DNA of 64,000 nt from Noviherbaspirillum suwonense (GCF_900182955.1 NZ_FXUL01000015.1:1-64000), one strand, 5' to 3'; shown: positions 28,438 to 37,711, numbered from the stretch's first letter. Translations and numbers: made by a program. Notes: generated from the sequence alone by a model not told the origin.

Positions 28438-29363
28438 CGATCTCCGCCTTGCCTGCGGCCGAACTGCGCCGGCGCCTGAAATCGGATGGCGTTTACTTCC
28501 GGACCGGGGTATTTACCGCCTGCCTGAAGACACGCCTTGAACATGTCGCCTCCTCATTCGCGCTGCTCTACGGCGACTATGCGCTGGCCGACGGGGCCTA
28601 TGCCGACTTCCACGTCGCCCTGACGACGCCGCGCGGGCTGCGGCGCTGGTTCCGGCCGCAGGTGGACTTCATTGCGGATGGCGCCTCGCCGTTTGCCGCC
28701 CTGCCGCGCGACCAGGCATTCCCGATGTTCGAATGGGGCCTGAACTGGTGCGTATCGAGCAATGCGCATCATTACCTGATGATTCATGCTGCGGTCATCG
28801 AAAGGAACGGCCGTGCGGCCATCCTGCCGGCGCCGCCGGGCTCGGGAAAGAGCACGCTGTGCGCGGCGCTCATCCACAACGGCTGGCGGCTGCTGTCGGA
28901 CGAGCTGACGCTGGTGCGCCGCAGCGATTCGCGGCTGATTCCGCTGCCGCGGCCGGTGAGCCTGAAGAACGCGTCGATCCCGCTGATGCAAGCCTATGCG
29001 CCCGGCGCGGTCTTCAGTCCCAGTGTATCCGACACCGTCAAGGGCACCGTCGCCCAGATGAAGGCGCCAGCCGACAGCGTCGCCCGCGCCGGTGAAGCCG
29101 CCCTGCCCGGCTGGATCATCTTTCCCCGTTACGAGGCCGGCGCGCCGCTGACGCTGACCCCAGTGCCGCGCACGCGCGCGTTCATGCGCGTCGCCGACAA
29201 TGCATTCAATTATGCGCAACTCGGCGTGGAAGGCTTCAATGCGCTGGCCGGCGTGGTCGGCGCTTCCGATTGCTACGACTTGCATTACAGCAGCCTGGAC
29301 GAAGCCATCGCCGCGTTTGAACAGTTAAGCAGCCAACCGAGCAGCCAGGCAGGCAATCCGTGA
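28425..29363 (+). CDS. HprK-related kinase A
   Basis: A 312-residue protein related to the kinase domain of HPr kinase/phosphorylase. The P-loop is PPGSGKST (137-144), and LLSDELTLV (157-164) is the following acidic strand. Unlike true HprK there is no sign of the full N-terminal domain or the HPr-binding signature, so its substrate is probably not HPr. It begins at a TTG (28425) overlapping the PqqD-like gene by 13 bases; no ATG in the right place exists. The stop overlaps the next GTG by 4 bases. The target of the kinase is unknown. Confidence 0.85.
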   Translation: MPALTISALPAAELRRRLKSDGVYFRTGVFTACLKTRLEHVASSFALLYGDYALADGAYADFHVALTTPRGLRRWFRPQVDFIADGASPFAALPRDQAFPMFEWGLNWCVSSNAHHYLMIHAAVIERNGRAAILPAPPGSGKSTLCAALIHNGWRLLSDELTLVRRSDSRLIPLPRPVSLKNASIPLMQAYAPGAVFSPSVSDTVKGTVAQMKAPADSVARAGEAALPGWIIFPRYEAGAPLTLTPVPRTRAFMRVADNAFNYAQLGVEGFNALAGVVGASDCYDLHYSSLDEAIAAFEQLSSQPSSQAGNP

Positions 29364-30451
29364 TCCCGACCCCTGTCATCGTCCGGGTCCTGCGCGACCC
29401 GCAGTCCGTGCGCAGCCTGGCGCTTGCCGAATGGGACCTGCTGCTGCGCCAGGCCCGGTCGGCCAACCTGCTGGCGCGACTGGCGGACCTGCTGCTGCGG
29501 CATGACCTTGCCGGCTGCGCGCCCGAAGCGGCGGCAATGCATCTCGAAGGCGCGACTGTTGTCGCCGCGCGCCACCGCGTCGCGGTCGAATGGGAAATTT
29601 CGCGGATCGGCCAGGCGTTGGACAGCGCCGGCTTGCCCCTGCTGCTGCTGAAAGGCGCCGCCTATGTCGCGGCCGACCTGCCGCCTTCCCATGGACGCAC
29701 GTTTTCCGACATCGACATCCTGGTGCCCAAGGCGCGCATCAATGAAGCCGAAGCGGCGCTGATGATGCATGGCTGGGCGTCGTCCCACCATGACGCCTAT
29801 GACCAGCGCTACTACCGCGAATGGATGCACGAACTTCCGCCGATGCAGCATGGCAAGCGCATGACGGTCATCGACGTGCATCACGCCATCCTTCCGGAAA
29901 CCGCGGCCAGCAAGCCGGACTCGGCGAAGCTGATCGCCTCGTCGGTGGCCGTGCCCGGCCGTCCCGGCATCCATGTGCTGCAGCCGGTCGACATGGTAAT
30001 CCACAGCGCCTGCCACCTGTTCCACGAGGAAGAGCTGGACAAGGGCCTGCGCGACCTGACCGACCTCGATGCGCTGCTGCGCCACTTCGCCGGCCAGCCG
30101 GACTTCTGGCCCCAGCTGGCGCAGCGCGCGCAGGAACTCGACCTGGCCCGCCCGCTTTACTATGCGCTGCGCTACGCGATGCGCCTGCTGCACACGCCGG
30201 TGCCGGACGCAGCGATCCGGGCCATGGCCGCGTCCGGTCCGCCGGCGTTGCTGGCGCCGCTGATGGACGCGCTGTATGGGCGCGCGCTGCTGCCCATCCA
30301 CGCCAGCTGCGGCGATCCATTTACCGGCGCGGCGCGGCGCAGCCTGTTTTTCCGGGCGCACTGGCTGCGGATGCCGCCGATGCTGCTTGTGCGCCATCTG
30401 GCGCACAAGGCGGCGATGGCGATGAAGCAGGAGCCGGAAAACCAACCATGA
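29360..30451 (+). CDS. nucleotidyltransferase-family protein of HPr-rel-A cluster
   Basis: A 363-residue protein of the NTP_transf_5 (uncharacterised nucleotidyltransferase) type. The motif LLLLKGAAYV (95-104) and TFSDIDILV with Asp117 and Asp119 form the expected metal-binding pair of the polymerase-beta superfamily, followed by a helical C-terminal domain. It starts at GTG 29360, overlapping the kinase stop by 4 bases. Relatives are found near EPS and peptide-modification loci. The substrate, whether a sugar, peptide or protein, is unknown. A 30-codon frame overlaps its stop. Confidence 0.82.
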   Translation: MIPTPVIVRVLRDPQSVRSLALAEWDLLLRQARSANLLARLADLLLRHDLAGCAPEAAAMHLEGATVVAARHRVAVEWEISRIGQALDSAGLPLLLLKGAAYVAADLPPSHGRTFSDIDILVPKARINEAEAALMMHGWASSHHDAYDQRYYREWMHELPPMQHGKRMTVIDVHHAILPETAASKPDSAKLIASSVAVPGRPGIHVLQPVDMVIHSACHLFHEEELDKGLRDLTDLDALLRHFAGQPDFWPQLAQRAQELDLARPLYYALRYAMRLLHTPVPDAAIRAMAASGPPALLAPLMDALYGRALLPIHASCGDPFTGAARRSLFFRAHWLRMPPMLLVRHLAHKAAMAMKQEPENQP

Positions 30452-30540
30452 AACTTGACCAAGGGTGCCGGAAATTCGCCCTGATCCCGTCTCGCAGCAA
30501 GCTGCCAGACGAATGCAGCACATACAGGTTGGCTCAATAA
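30448..30540 (+). CDS. possible 30-residue peptide coupled to the nucleotidyltransferase
   Basis: An ATG overlaps the nucleotidyltransferase stop by 4 bases (ATGA) and opens a 30-codon frame starting MKLDQGCRKF and ending with TAA. The product is basic with two cysteines. The coupling is the only positive evidence; the frame may be fortuitous or a remnant of a longer gene. It is recorded because the cluster encodes a PqqD-like peptide chaperone. Confidence 0.25.
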   Translation: MKLDQGCRKFALIPSRSKLPDECSTYRLAQ

Positions 30541-30689
30541 TTCAGCAGGTTCACCATGATATACTTCGTCCTTATATTTCCTTATGACATCATTCATTTG
30601 AGCAATTACTTGACGTAACAACGTTATGTAGCGCTAGTTGTCGCACCTGCCTGCCTATCCCATCATTCCTACCCGTATCTGGAGACGCC

Positions 30690-31634
30690 ATGGTTTCTGT
30701 TTCTTCAATTAAGCAACGTCTCCGGCGTGACTACTTTCGCTGGCAGCATAAGCGCGCCGTGCGCGCCGTGCTGAAAACTCCGGCCTTGAGCGTCGGCGAC
30801 CTGCCCTTCACGCTTTTGTCGATGGTTCAGAAGCGCGACGTGCTTTCCTATTTAGTTGCGCTAAAATCGTTTACCACTTTTGCCAACCCGGCCCGCGTCG
30901 TCGTGGTGTGCGACCCGTCCATCGATGCGAAAGACAGGGATGTGCTGCGGCAGCATGTGCCGCACATCGAGTTGCGTAAAGCAGGGGAATTCGTGCATCC
31001 GGAAATCCCGCGTGGCGGTTGCTGGGAACGATTGCTGGCTATATGCAGCTATGCGGCTGAATCCTACGTGATCCAGCTTGACGCCGATACCGTTACGGTA
31101 CGGTCACCTGGCGAAGTTCTGGATGCCATTTCCAGACAATCGGGGTTTGTCCTCGGAGAAGAAGCTGCGCAGACACTAATCACGCTGACGACGACCAGCA
31201 ACAATGCAAAAGCAGATACTTGGGGCCAGACCCATATACAAGGCTATTCCGAGGCTTGCATGGCCGAAGTAGGCTTGCCGCCTGGATCGATGTATGTGCG
31301 CGGCTGTGCCGGGTTCACCGGATTTCCACCGTCGACAACCATGCTGACGCAGTTGCTGGACTTTTCCTCGCGCATGTCCGGCAAGATTGGCGCCGTACGA
31401 TGGTCATCATGGGGAACTGAGCAGGTCGCCTCGAATTACCTGGTAGCCAATGCCCTTGGCACACAGTTGCTACCTTATCCAAAGTACGGAACGCCCGACG
31501 TTATGAACGAAGATGCAACTTTTGTCCACTTCATTGGTTCCTTGCGTTTTGTGAACGATACGTACGAAAAGACATCACGCACGGTAATCCAGCGTATGTC
31601 TGGCCCTGGCTATCGGCCAGGCCTGTCTTCCTGA
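30690..31634 (+). CDS. putative GT-A-type glycosyltransferase, unassigned family
   Basis: A 314-residue protein without signal peptide. Residues 68-75 (ARVVVVCD) and 127-134 (VIQLDADT) look like the nucleotide-binding strand and DxD metal motif (Asp131, Asp133) of a GT-A glycosyltransferase. A GCAGFTGFP segment and a C-terminal WGTEQVASN region recall the acceptor part of GT8-like or sugar-nucleotide-dependent enzymes. I cannot place it in a named family. It is the first gene of a plus-strand run (flippase and GT2 follow) and has a lower G+C feel than the flanking genes. Confidence 0.65.
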   Translation: MVSVSSIKQRLRRDYFRWQHKRAVRAVLKTPALSVGDLPFTLLSMVQKRDVLSYLVALKSFTTFANPARVVVVCDPSIDAKDRDVLRQHVPHIELRKAGEFVHPEIPRGGCWERLLAICSYAAESYVIQLDADTVTVRSPGEVLDAISRQSGFVLGEEAAQTLITLTTTSNNAKADTWGQTHIQGYSEACMAEVGLPPGSMYVRGCAGFTGFPPSTTMLTQLLDFSSRMSGKIGAVRWSSWGTEQVASNYLVANALGTQLLPYPKYGTPDVMNEDATFVHFIGSLRFVNDTYEKTSRTVIQRMSGPGYRPGLSS

Positions 31635-31667
31635 CAGTCAGGATTTTTCGAAAGATGTTCGTTATTC

Positions 31668-33110
31668 ATGGTTAACCTTCGCCGTTCCCTGGTGATCAAT
31701 TTTTTCTCGTCATCCGGTGCGACGATAGCCCAGTTCATTGTCAGCATCCTTCTCGCGCGGATGCTAAGCCCAGGTGAAATCGGTGTGTTTTCAATGACCA
31801 TCGTGCTGGTTAATATCGTGCATATATTCCGCGACTTCGGGGTCGGGACTTACTTGCAGCGCGAACCTGACCTGACGCCCGAAAAGATGCGCGCGGCGAC
31901 CGGCGTCATGTATACGACCTCCTGGATCATCGCCGCTGGCCTCTACCTGAGCAGCCCATGGATCAGCCAATGGTTCAAGGAGCCGGCTATGGTTCCAGTC
32001 ATGAAGGTGCTTGCCGTCGGCTTTATTTTCATTCCGTTCGGCTCAATCACTCACTCGCTTCTGACACGCGAATTTGCGGCGGGAAAGCAGGCCATCGTGA
32101 ACGTGGTTGGCACCGGAGCATTCACCGTGACTTGCCTAACGCTGGCCTACCTTGGTTTCGGCACAATGAGCATGGCCTGGGCTAACCTGGCCAACATCAT
32201 TGCCTGCGCGATTGCCTACACGCCGCTGCGGCCCAAGAACCTTCCTTGGCTTCCTTCGTTCCGGAAATGGCGCAATGTGCTGCACTTCGGTATCGGCACG
32301 CTGCTGTCAAATTGCATCGGGGCGATCAATAATGCGGTTCCCGACATCCTGCTCGGAAAACTGGGCAATGCGACCATGGTTGGCCTGTTCAGCCGCGCTA
32401 GCTCTACGGTGTCCATCTTTACCTACATCGCGGGCAGCACCGTGAACTACGGGTCAGTGTCTTATATATCGCAGGCTTATCACCGGCGCGAACCTTTGGG
32501 GCCGCTGCTCAACCGGGTAACGGCACTTGTGACCGGCGTCGGCTGGCCCGCGCTTGCATTGACCTATGTGTTCAGCGCGGAAATCGTCACTGCGCTCTAT
32601 GGCGAAAAATGGCTACCGGCGGTGCCAGCCATCGACGCGTTGGTCATTGCCGGCATGATCAGCCTGATATTCAACTATACGCCCACGGCCCTGACCGCGA
32701 TCGGCCGTCCCTACTTGTCGGCGACGCCGCTAATCGCCACGCTACTGACCCGGATTGCCTTTGGCGTGGTGCTCTTCAATGGAGATATCCGGAACTTCTC
32801 CTGGGCAATCTGCGCGGCGACCGTGCTCGCGGCGCCGGTCATGATCTATCAGCATTACGTATACCTCAGCCACCGTTTCGGCACCATGCTCACGGCGCTC
32901 ATGCCGAGCGCCTTGGTCGCCATCGCCTGCATGGCTGCGGCCATGCTGTTCAAAATGATGCTGCCGACATCGTTGCATGCGATGGCAGTGCTGCTGATCC
33001 TGACACTGCCGCTCGCAAGCGTCTGGTATCTCGCCTTGCGGCTGACAAGGCATCCGTTGATGGCGGAATTGCATCTGGTTGCCAACGGGTTGAAGGCCCG
33101 GCTGGCCTGA
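31668..33110 (+). CDS. oligosaccharide flippase (Wzx-like, MOP superfamily)
   Basis: A 480-residue membrane protein with about 12 to 14 hydrophobic helices. The start SLVINFFSSSGATIAQFIVSILLARMLSPGEIG is typical of the polysaccharide biosynthesis/Wzx family, and the middle LGTLLSN-like region with a conserved GLFSRA is found in relatives. It should flip lipid-linked repeat units across the inner membrane for polymerisation. It starts 33 bases after the preceding gene. Its substrate is presumably the unit built by the neighbouring glycosyltransferases. Confidence 0.88.
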   Translation: MVNLRRSLVINFFSSSGATIAQFIVSILLARMLSPGEIGVFSMTIVLVNIVHIFRDFGVGTYLQREPDLTPEKMRAATGVMYTTSWIIAAGLYLSSPWISQWFKEPAMVPVMKVLAVGFIFIPFGSITHSLLTREFAAGKQAIVNVVGTGAFTVTCLTLAYLGFGTMSMAWANLANIIACAIAYTPLRPKNLPWLPSFRKWRNVLHFGIGTLLSNCIGAINNAVPDILLGKLGNATMVGLFSRASSTVSIFTYIAGSTVNYGSVSYISQAYHRREPLGPLLNRVTALVTGVGWPALALTYVFSAEIVTALYGEKWLPAVPAIDALVIAGMISLIFNYTPTALTAIGRPYLSATPLIATLLTRIAFGVVLFNGDIRNFSWAICAATVLAAPVMIYQHYVYLSHRFGTMLTALMPSALVAIACMAAAMLFKMMLPTSLHAMAVLLILTLPLASVWYLALRLTRHPLMAELHLVANGLKARLA

Positions 33111-33193
33111 GCCGGGACTGCTGGCGGCCCCGTAAATCCACACCTGCCCAGCAACGCGCGAGGCCGCTTGGGCGAATCTATGGAGAACATCGG

Positions 33194-34234
33194 TTGAATC
33201 CTCTACCCATGCTATCGGACAAGACAAGGACACAGGCCGCCGCATGCTCAGTGCTCGTAAGCGTGCTGAACTGGAATTCCGCGGAAGTGACGCTGGAATG
33301 CTTGTCGTCGCTGATGCGCATACGTATCGAACCATCGGTCTCAGTGCGGCTCGTCGTCATCGACAATGGCTCGGACGAAGCTGACTACCACCGCCTCGCG
33401 GATGGTCTGGACCAAGGCAGGGTCATGCTGCTGCGCCAGAAAGTCAATGTTGGCTTTGCAGGTGGGCACAACGTCGCCACCCGGATCGCGCTGGAAGATG
33501 GAATCGACTTCATCTGGCTCGTCAACAGCGATGCGGTAGTCGATGCCGACTGCCTTAGCAGGCTAGTCGCATTGATGCAGGTACGCCCGGATTGCGGAGC
33601 AACATCGCCGGTCATCGTGTCGCTCGGGAATGACGCGGAAATTGACTTTTGCGGCGCCCGCCATGACTGGGGCCGCCTGGAATGCGAGCGCGCGACTAGC
33701 ATTGCCGAAGCACGCAGGTGGGAGGCGGAAACGCCGGAGGCGATGTGGCTTGCTGGTACCGTGGTGCTGTACCGCGTCGCTGCGCTGAAGCAGGTGGGCA
33801 TGCTTGACGAACGCCTGTTCGCCTACTACGAGGACGATGAGATCGGCGCGCGGCTGGCGCATGGCGGCTGGCGCAGCCTGATGACATTTGACGCGATGGC
33901 ACGTCACCTGCATCCGGCGGACAACATGGATCATCGTCCTCCGTATTATTTCTATCTGATGACCCGCAATGCCATTCTGTTCTGGCTTCGGCACACGCCA
34001 TCAACCCAACGCCGCCTGCTCCACCTGAAGTTGCTGGACCGGTCGATGTATCTCGCTAATATCCTGGAGAGCAAGGGCGAGCATGAAAAAGCACGCGCCT
34101 GCATGCTCGGTCTATCGGATGGCATGTTGGGCAAGAGCGGGCGGCCGAGGTTGGAACGCCGCGTGCCCAGGATCATAGCGCTGCTGCGCAGGATCATGAT
34201 GGTCCAGCATGCTAGGCATATCGCGGCACGATAG
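33194..34234 (+). CDS. glycosyltransferase family 2
   Basis: A 346-residue GT2 enzyme of the rhamnosyltransferase-like type. VLVSVLNWNSAEVTLECL near the start, VVIDNGSDE near residue 60, VGFAGGHN near 90 and the LVNSDAVVD metal site near 110 are the family landmarks, with a YYEDDEIGARL region near 215. GGAG lies 8 bases before the TTG at 33194, so I took that start; ATG 33209 is the alternative. It follows the flippase by 83 bases and should add a sugar to the lipid-linked repeat unit. Confidence 0.87.
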   Translation: MNPLPMLSDKTRTQAAACSVLVSVLNWNSAEVTLECLSSLMRIRIEPSVSVRLVVIDNGSDEADYHRLADGLDQGRVMLLRQKVNVGFAGGHNVATRIALEDGIDFIWLVNSDAVVDADCLSRLVALMQVRPDCGATSPVIVSLGNDAEIDFCGARHDWGRLECERATSIAEARRWEAETPEAMWLAGTVVLYRVAALKQVGMLDERLFAYYEDDEIGARLAHGGWRSLMTFDAMARHLHPADNMDHRPPYYFYLMTRNAILFWLRHTPSTQRRLLHLKLLDRSMYLANILESKGEHEKARACMLGLSDGMLGKSGRPRLERRVPRIIALLRRIMMVQHARHIAAR

Positions 34235-34258
34235 GCTACCGGCCGCTCCTGCCAGCCG

Positions 34259-35233
34259 TCAGTGGTGGCCGACTGACTGGGTGAGACGCCAGGCCATATC
34301 GCGCATGATGCCCGGAAAATTGCTGATCGCTTTCTTGATGCGGAAATTGGAGTCAGTTGGTGCTACGCTGAAGTGAGCGGCCGTATAGATCGCCGAAGGA
34401 AAGTCGCCACGGGCGTAAGCAATGTCGAACGCTTGGCGTCGCCTCTGATCGACGCTAGCCCGGATAGCAGCGCGCTGTTGTATGGCGCCGGGATGATGGA
34501 CCAGCGAATATTCCAGGATCTCCGCTTCGCCATTCAGCGAGCGCAACGTATCTTTCGAATCGTTGTGATCATGTTTGCGCACTGCTGCAAGTGGCAGGGT
34601 CGCATAACCCAGTTTGCCGTTGCAGATAACGCGCAGCAGGAATTCGAAATCTTCGGCGCCGACGCCGTTGAAGCGACGGTCGTAGCCGCCCAGTCTCTGA
34701 TAAAAGGTTTTCCGGATCACGCTGCCGGTCGGGAAAAAAGGCTGAAACTTCAATACGCGTTCGTAAAGATTGGGAATGTTGACGCAGTAATCGTCGCCGC
34801 GCGTCGCGCCGTTCAGAAAACCCTCCGGCGCTTTTTCAAGTTTTTCCCTGTCCACAGCATCCGACGAGAACAGAAAAAAATTGGCGTACCAGGCGTCTAC
34901 TTCCGGGTGCTCGCCGATACCTCGGAGCATGACCTTCGTAAATGTCGGCTGCAGTAAGTCGTCGGAGTCGCAGAAAGCGACATAGGGAGTACTGCATGCC
35001 GCAACGCCAATATTACGCGCTTGCTGGACGCCGCCCCTTGCAGACCTGATCAGCTGTATCCTATCGCCGAATGCGGCAAGACGGGCGACGGTGTTATCGG
35101 TAGAACCATCGTCGACCACGACGATTTCAGCGAATCCACTTTCCTGTGCCAGCGCGCTGGCGATCGTCTCTTCGATCAACGGGCCACGGTTGTAGGTAGG
35201 AACAACCAGGGATATCGGATAACTTTCAAACAT
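34259..35233 (-). CDS. glycosyltransferase family 2
   Basis: A 324-residue GT2 enzyme. The domain begins at residue 7 with ISLVVPTYNRGPLIEETIASAL, VVVDDGSTDNT follows near 39, and VAFCDSDDLL near 85 is the DxD region. It lacks membrane segments, so it should act on the cytoplasmic face of the inner membrane. It converges with the plus-strand GT2 and lies downstream of the fusion protein gene with a 186-base gap, in which I see nothing definite. Confidence 0.9.
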   Translation of the reverse strand: MFESYPISLVVPTYNRGPLIEETIASALAQESGFAEIVVVDDGSTDNTVARLAAFGDRIQLIRSARGGVQQARNIGVAACSTPYVAFCDSDDLLQPTFTKVMLRGIGEHPEVDAWYANFFLFSSDAVDREKLEKAPEGFLNGATRGDDYCVNIPNLYERVLKFQPFFPTGSVIRKTFYQRLGGYDRRFNGVGAEDFEFLLRVICNGKLGYATLPLAAVRKHDHNDSKDTLRSLNGEAEILEYSLVHHPGAIQQRAAIRASVDQRRRQAFDIAYARGDFPSAIYTAAHFSVAPTDSNFRIKKAISNFPGIMRDMAWRLTQSVGHH

Positions 35234-35419
35234 GGAACACCTTTCATCGAATCAGCCTGTTGCAAAGGCGTTACGGGAAAGAGTGAATCAATTTCGTCAA
35301 GTTCCACTGCATTGCAGCACCCTTGTTCCACAGCAAGGATTTTGCTATTTATTGCCATTTCAACAGTTCCTGGCCACGCGGTCAAAAGCTTCGATACGTT
35401 CGCACCCATCACGCGGCGC

Positions 35420-37711
35420 TCAGCGCTGCCTCAGCACTCGCTCGGCAATTTGCACAAATCGCGATGCGACTTCGCGGGTGTTACTGGCCCTGGCTATCTC
35501 CAGGCCGCGAGCACCCAGGTGTGCGGCAAGGGCTTCGTCATCGAGGACATCGAGCACCCTTGCTGCGATGTCATCAACATTCTCGCCATTGACCAAGTAA
35601 CCGGATTCGCCATCCACCACAGCCTCCACCGCGCCGCCGGCACGCCCGCCGATAACCGGCTTGCCACAGGCATTGGCTTCGCGGAACACGAGTCCAAAGC
35701 CTTCGGTGTCGCCGTCGGGCATCGTGCGATTCGGCATCAAGAACAGGTCACACAGCCGGAAATAACGGACTAAGTCCGGCTCCGAGACCGATCCCACCAG
35801 CGTCATCTGGGCGCCGAGGTCTTCTTGCGCAATCAGGCGTTCGAGTTCTGGACGAAGCTCGCCGTCCCCGACAATCAGGTAATGCACGTCTGGACGCTGC
35901 CTGATCACCTTAGCCATTGCTCGGACAGCCATATCCGCACCCTTGCGCGGCACTAGGCGACCGAGCGTCAGGACGACTTTCTTGCCTCCCAACCCATGCT
36001 TCTGCACCAGTTTCTGGTCCCGCTCACCTGGCGTGAAACGGTCAGTGTCGACGCCGTTGTGGACGAGCGACATCTGTTCCGCGCGCAATCCCATCTGTTG
36101 GGTCAGCGCATCGCAGGTAAAGGCGCTGACAGCGATCACCTTGTCCGCCGCATGCAGGTAATCGCGCCGCTTGTTGCCATGCATCCGGCCGCTGGTCGCA
36201 GTGGTGATTTCTTCGCCATGGACATAGATCATTAGGCGCGTGCCGAATACCTTGCGGAGCGCGATTCCCAGCCAAGTTCCGTACACCAGTTCGCCGATGC
36301 AGATGACATTGATCTGATGGTGCCGGACCAGCCTTGCCGCCGCCAGCAGAACGCGGGCGTACAGCGGTATGTCAGTAAACGCGAATCGAGCCATTGACAC
36401 GCCGATATTGGCGGGCGGCGGCTGCATCAATGGTCGCAGCAGCGGAATGCGGTCTACCGGAAAAGATGCCGCCCGGTCATACTCGCGCCAGTCTTCGATC
36501 TCGTGGCCGGTCAGGTAATTGATTTTTGCGGAAAGGACCCTGACGCTCCCCGCCGGCATGTGCTTGCAGAGGTTTTCATATACCACGGCGGAGCCGCCGT
36601 GCAGCGGCGCGAATGTGCTTGCCACCAGCAGGCAGCGCACCGGTGTGGCGCGAACTTCGTGCTGGAGCGCGACTACTGCTTTGCGTTCGCGCTCGACCAG
36701 GTTTCTCGCCAGCTGCAGCGCCATGCGCTCATTGGTTGCGCCCCATGGGGTAAAACGCGGCAATTGATAGATGTCCGAGTCCTGCCGCGCCGCGCCGCCG
36801 CTGGTCGCCACCGCCACCGTGTAGCCGCAGGATTTCACCATGGCGACGTGGCGGCCATCGTAATCCTTTAGCGGCCGGCCGTTTGGATAGGCAAAAGCAT
36901 GAACTTTGCCGCCGATGATTGTTTCAAGCTCATCCTTGCAGCCGGCAATCTCGTTCGTCGCCTGCGCGTCGCTGCACTCGTTAAGGATCGGATGGTTGAT
37001 GGTGTGGCCGCCAATCTCGAAACCCTGGCTATGCAGCGCGCGCACCGACTCACGGTCGAACGGCCGAGGCCAGACCAGCGGCGAACGCGCTTGCGCTTCG
37101 ATCATTTCTATAGCACCCAGTCGCTCCGGCAATGGTGCGTATTTCAACCGCTCCTGCAGTTCGGAAATCAAGCGTATCCGGCTGCTCGTATAGCGCAAGT
37201 CGTCATAGCTGGCGAATCCATAAGGCAGGCGCGCGCCGTGGTCGGGCAACGCTCTTACTGCGGCGATGATGCGCTCATGCCAGAGCGCTGGTCCATCGAG
37301 CTGCTCGGTGGTAACGAAGAAAGTCGCGTGCATGTTGCGCGCCCTGAGCGTCGGACTGACCGTGGTCAGCCACTCGTCGTAGCCATCGTCAAACGTCAAT
37401 GCGACAGCCTTGCGAGGCAACTTCCCGCGCGCAAGCGCGGATGCGGCATCTGCCAGTGGCAGCACGGTTGCGTTGTCCTGCAGGAAGTCGAGGATATGCT
37501 CGAACTGACTGAACGTCGGCTCGGTTGGCGTCAGCGGGTCGGCCGCGAGCGGCACCTTGTGAAATAGCAGAACGGTCAGCTTGGCATTCTGGCCCTGCCG
37601 GGAAAGCAGCGAGAACAGGCCGCTGGATACCCGCGCGCCAACGCCCTGCCGGGCGGCGGAACCGCTGCGGCGCAGCGGCGACGAACCGTTCAGGATGTCA
37701 GGACCGTGCAT
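35420..37711 (-). CDS. polysaccharide deacetylase - GT4 glycosyltransferase fusion
   Basis: A 763-residue two-domain protein. Residues about 45-350 form a NodB-type deacetylase: TFDDGYDE at 106-113 (metal and catalytic aspartates) and HTINH at 236-240 (metal histidines). Residues about 358-760 form a GT-B family 4 glycosyltransferase, with VASTFAPLHGGSAVVYENL at the start, then NGVDTDRF, LGRLVPRKG and the C-terminal EGFGLVFREANACG site. The ATG at 37711 overlaps the upstream ligase-like gene by 14 bases; a GTG 12 codons upstream is also possible. There is no signal peptide, so the deacetylase part would be cytoplasmic, which is unusual. Confidence 0.88.
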   Translation of the reverse strand: MHGPDILNGSSPLRRSGSAARQGVGARVSSGLFSLLSRQGQNAKLTVLLFHKVPLAADPLTPTEPTFSQFEHILDFLQDNATVLPLADAASALARGKLPRKAVALTFDDGYDEWLTTVSPTLRARNMHATFFVTTEQLDGPALWHERIIAAVRALPDHGARLPYGFASYDDLRYTSSRIRLISELQERLKYAPLPERLGAIEMIEAQARSPLVWPRPFDRESVRALHSQGFEIGGHTINHPILNECSDAQATNEIAGCKDELETIIGGKVHAFAYPNGRPLKDYDGRHVAMVKSCGYTVAVATSGGAARQDSDIYQLPRFTPWGATNERMALQLARNLVERERKAVVALQHEVRATPVRCLLVASTFAPLHGGSAVVYENLCKHMPAGSVRVLSAKINYLTGHEIEDWREYDRAASFPVDRIPLLRPLMQPPPANIGVSMARFAFTDIPLYARVLLAAARLVRHHQINVICIGELVYGTWLGIALRKVFGTRLMIYVHGEEITTATSGRMHGNKRRDYLHAADKVIAVSAFTCDALTQQMGLRAEQMSLVHNGVDTDRFTPGERDQKLVQKHGLGGKKVVLTLGRLVPRKGADMAVRAMAKVIRQRPDVHYLIVGDGELRPELERLIAQEDLGAQMTLVGSVSEPDLVRYFRLCDLFLMPNRTMPDGDTEGFGLVFREANACGKPVIGGRAGGAVEAVVDGESGYLVNGENVDDIAARVLDVLDDEALAAHLGARGLEIARASNTREVASRFVQIAERVLRQR

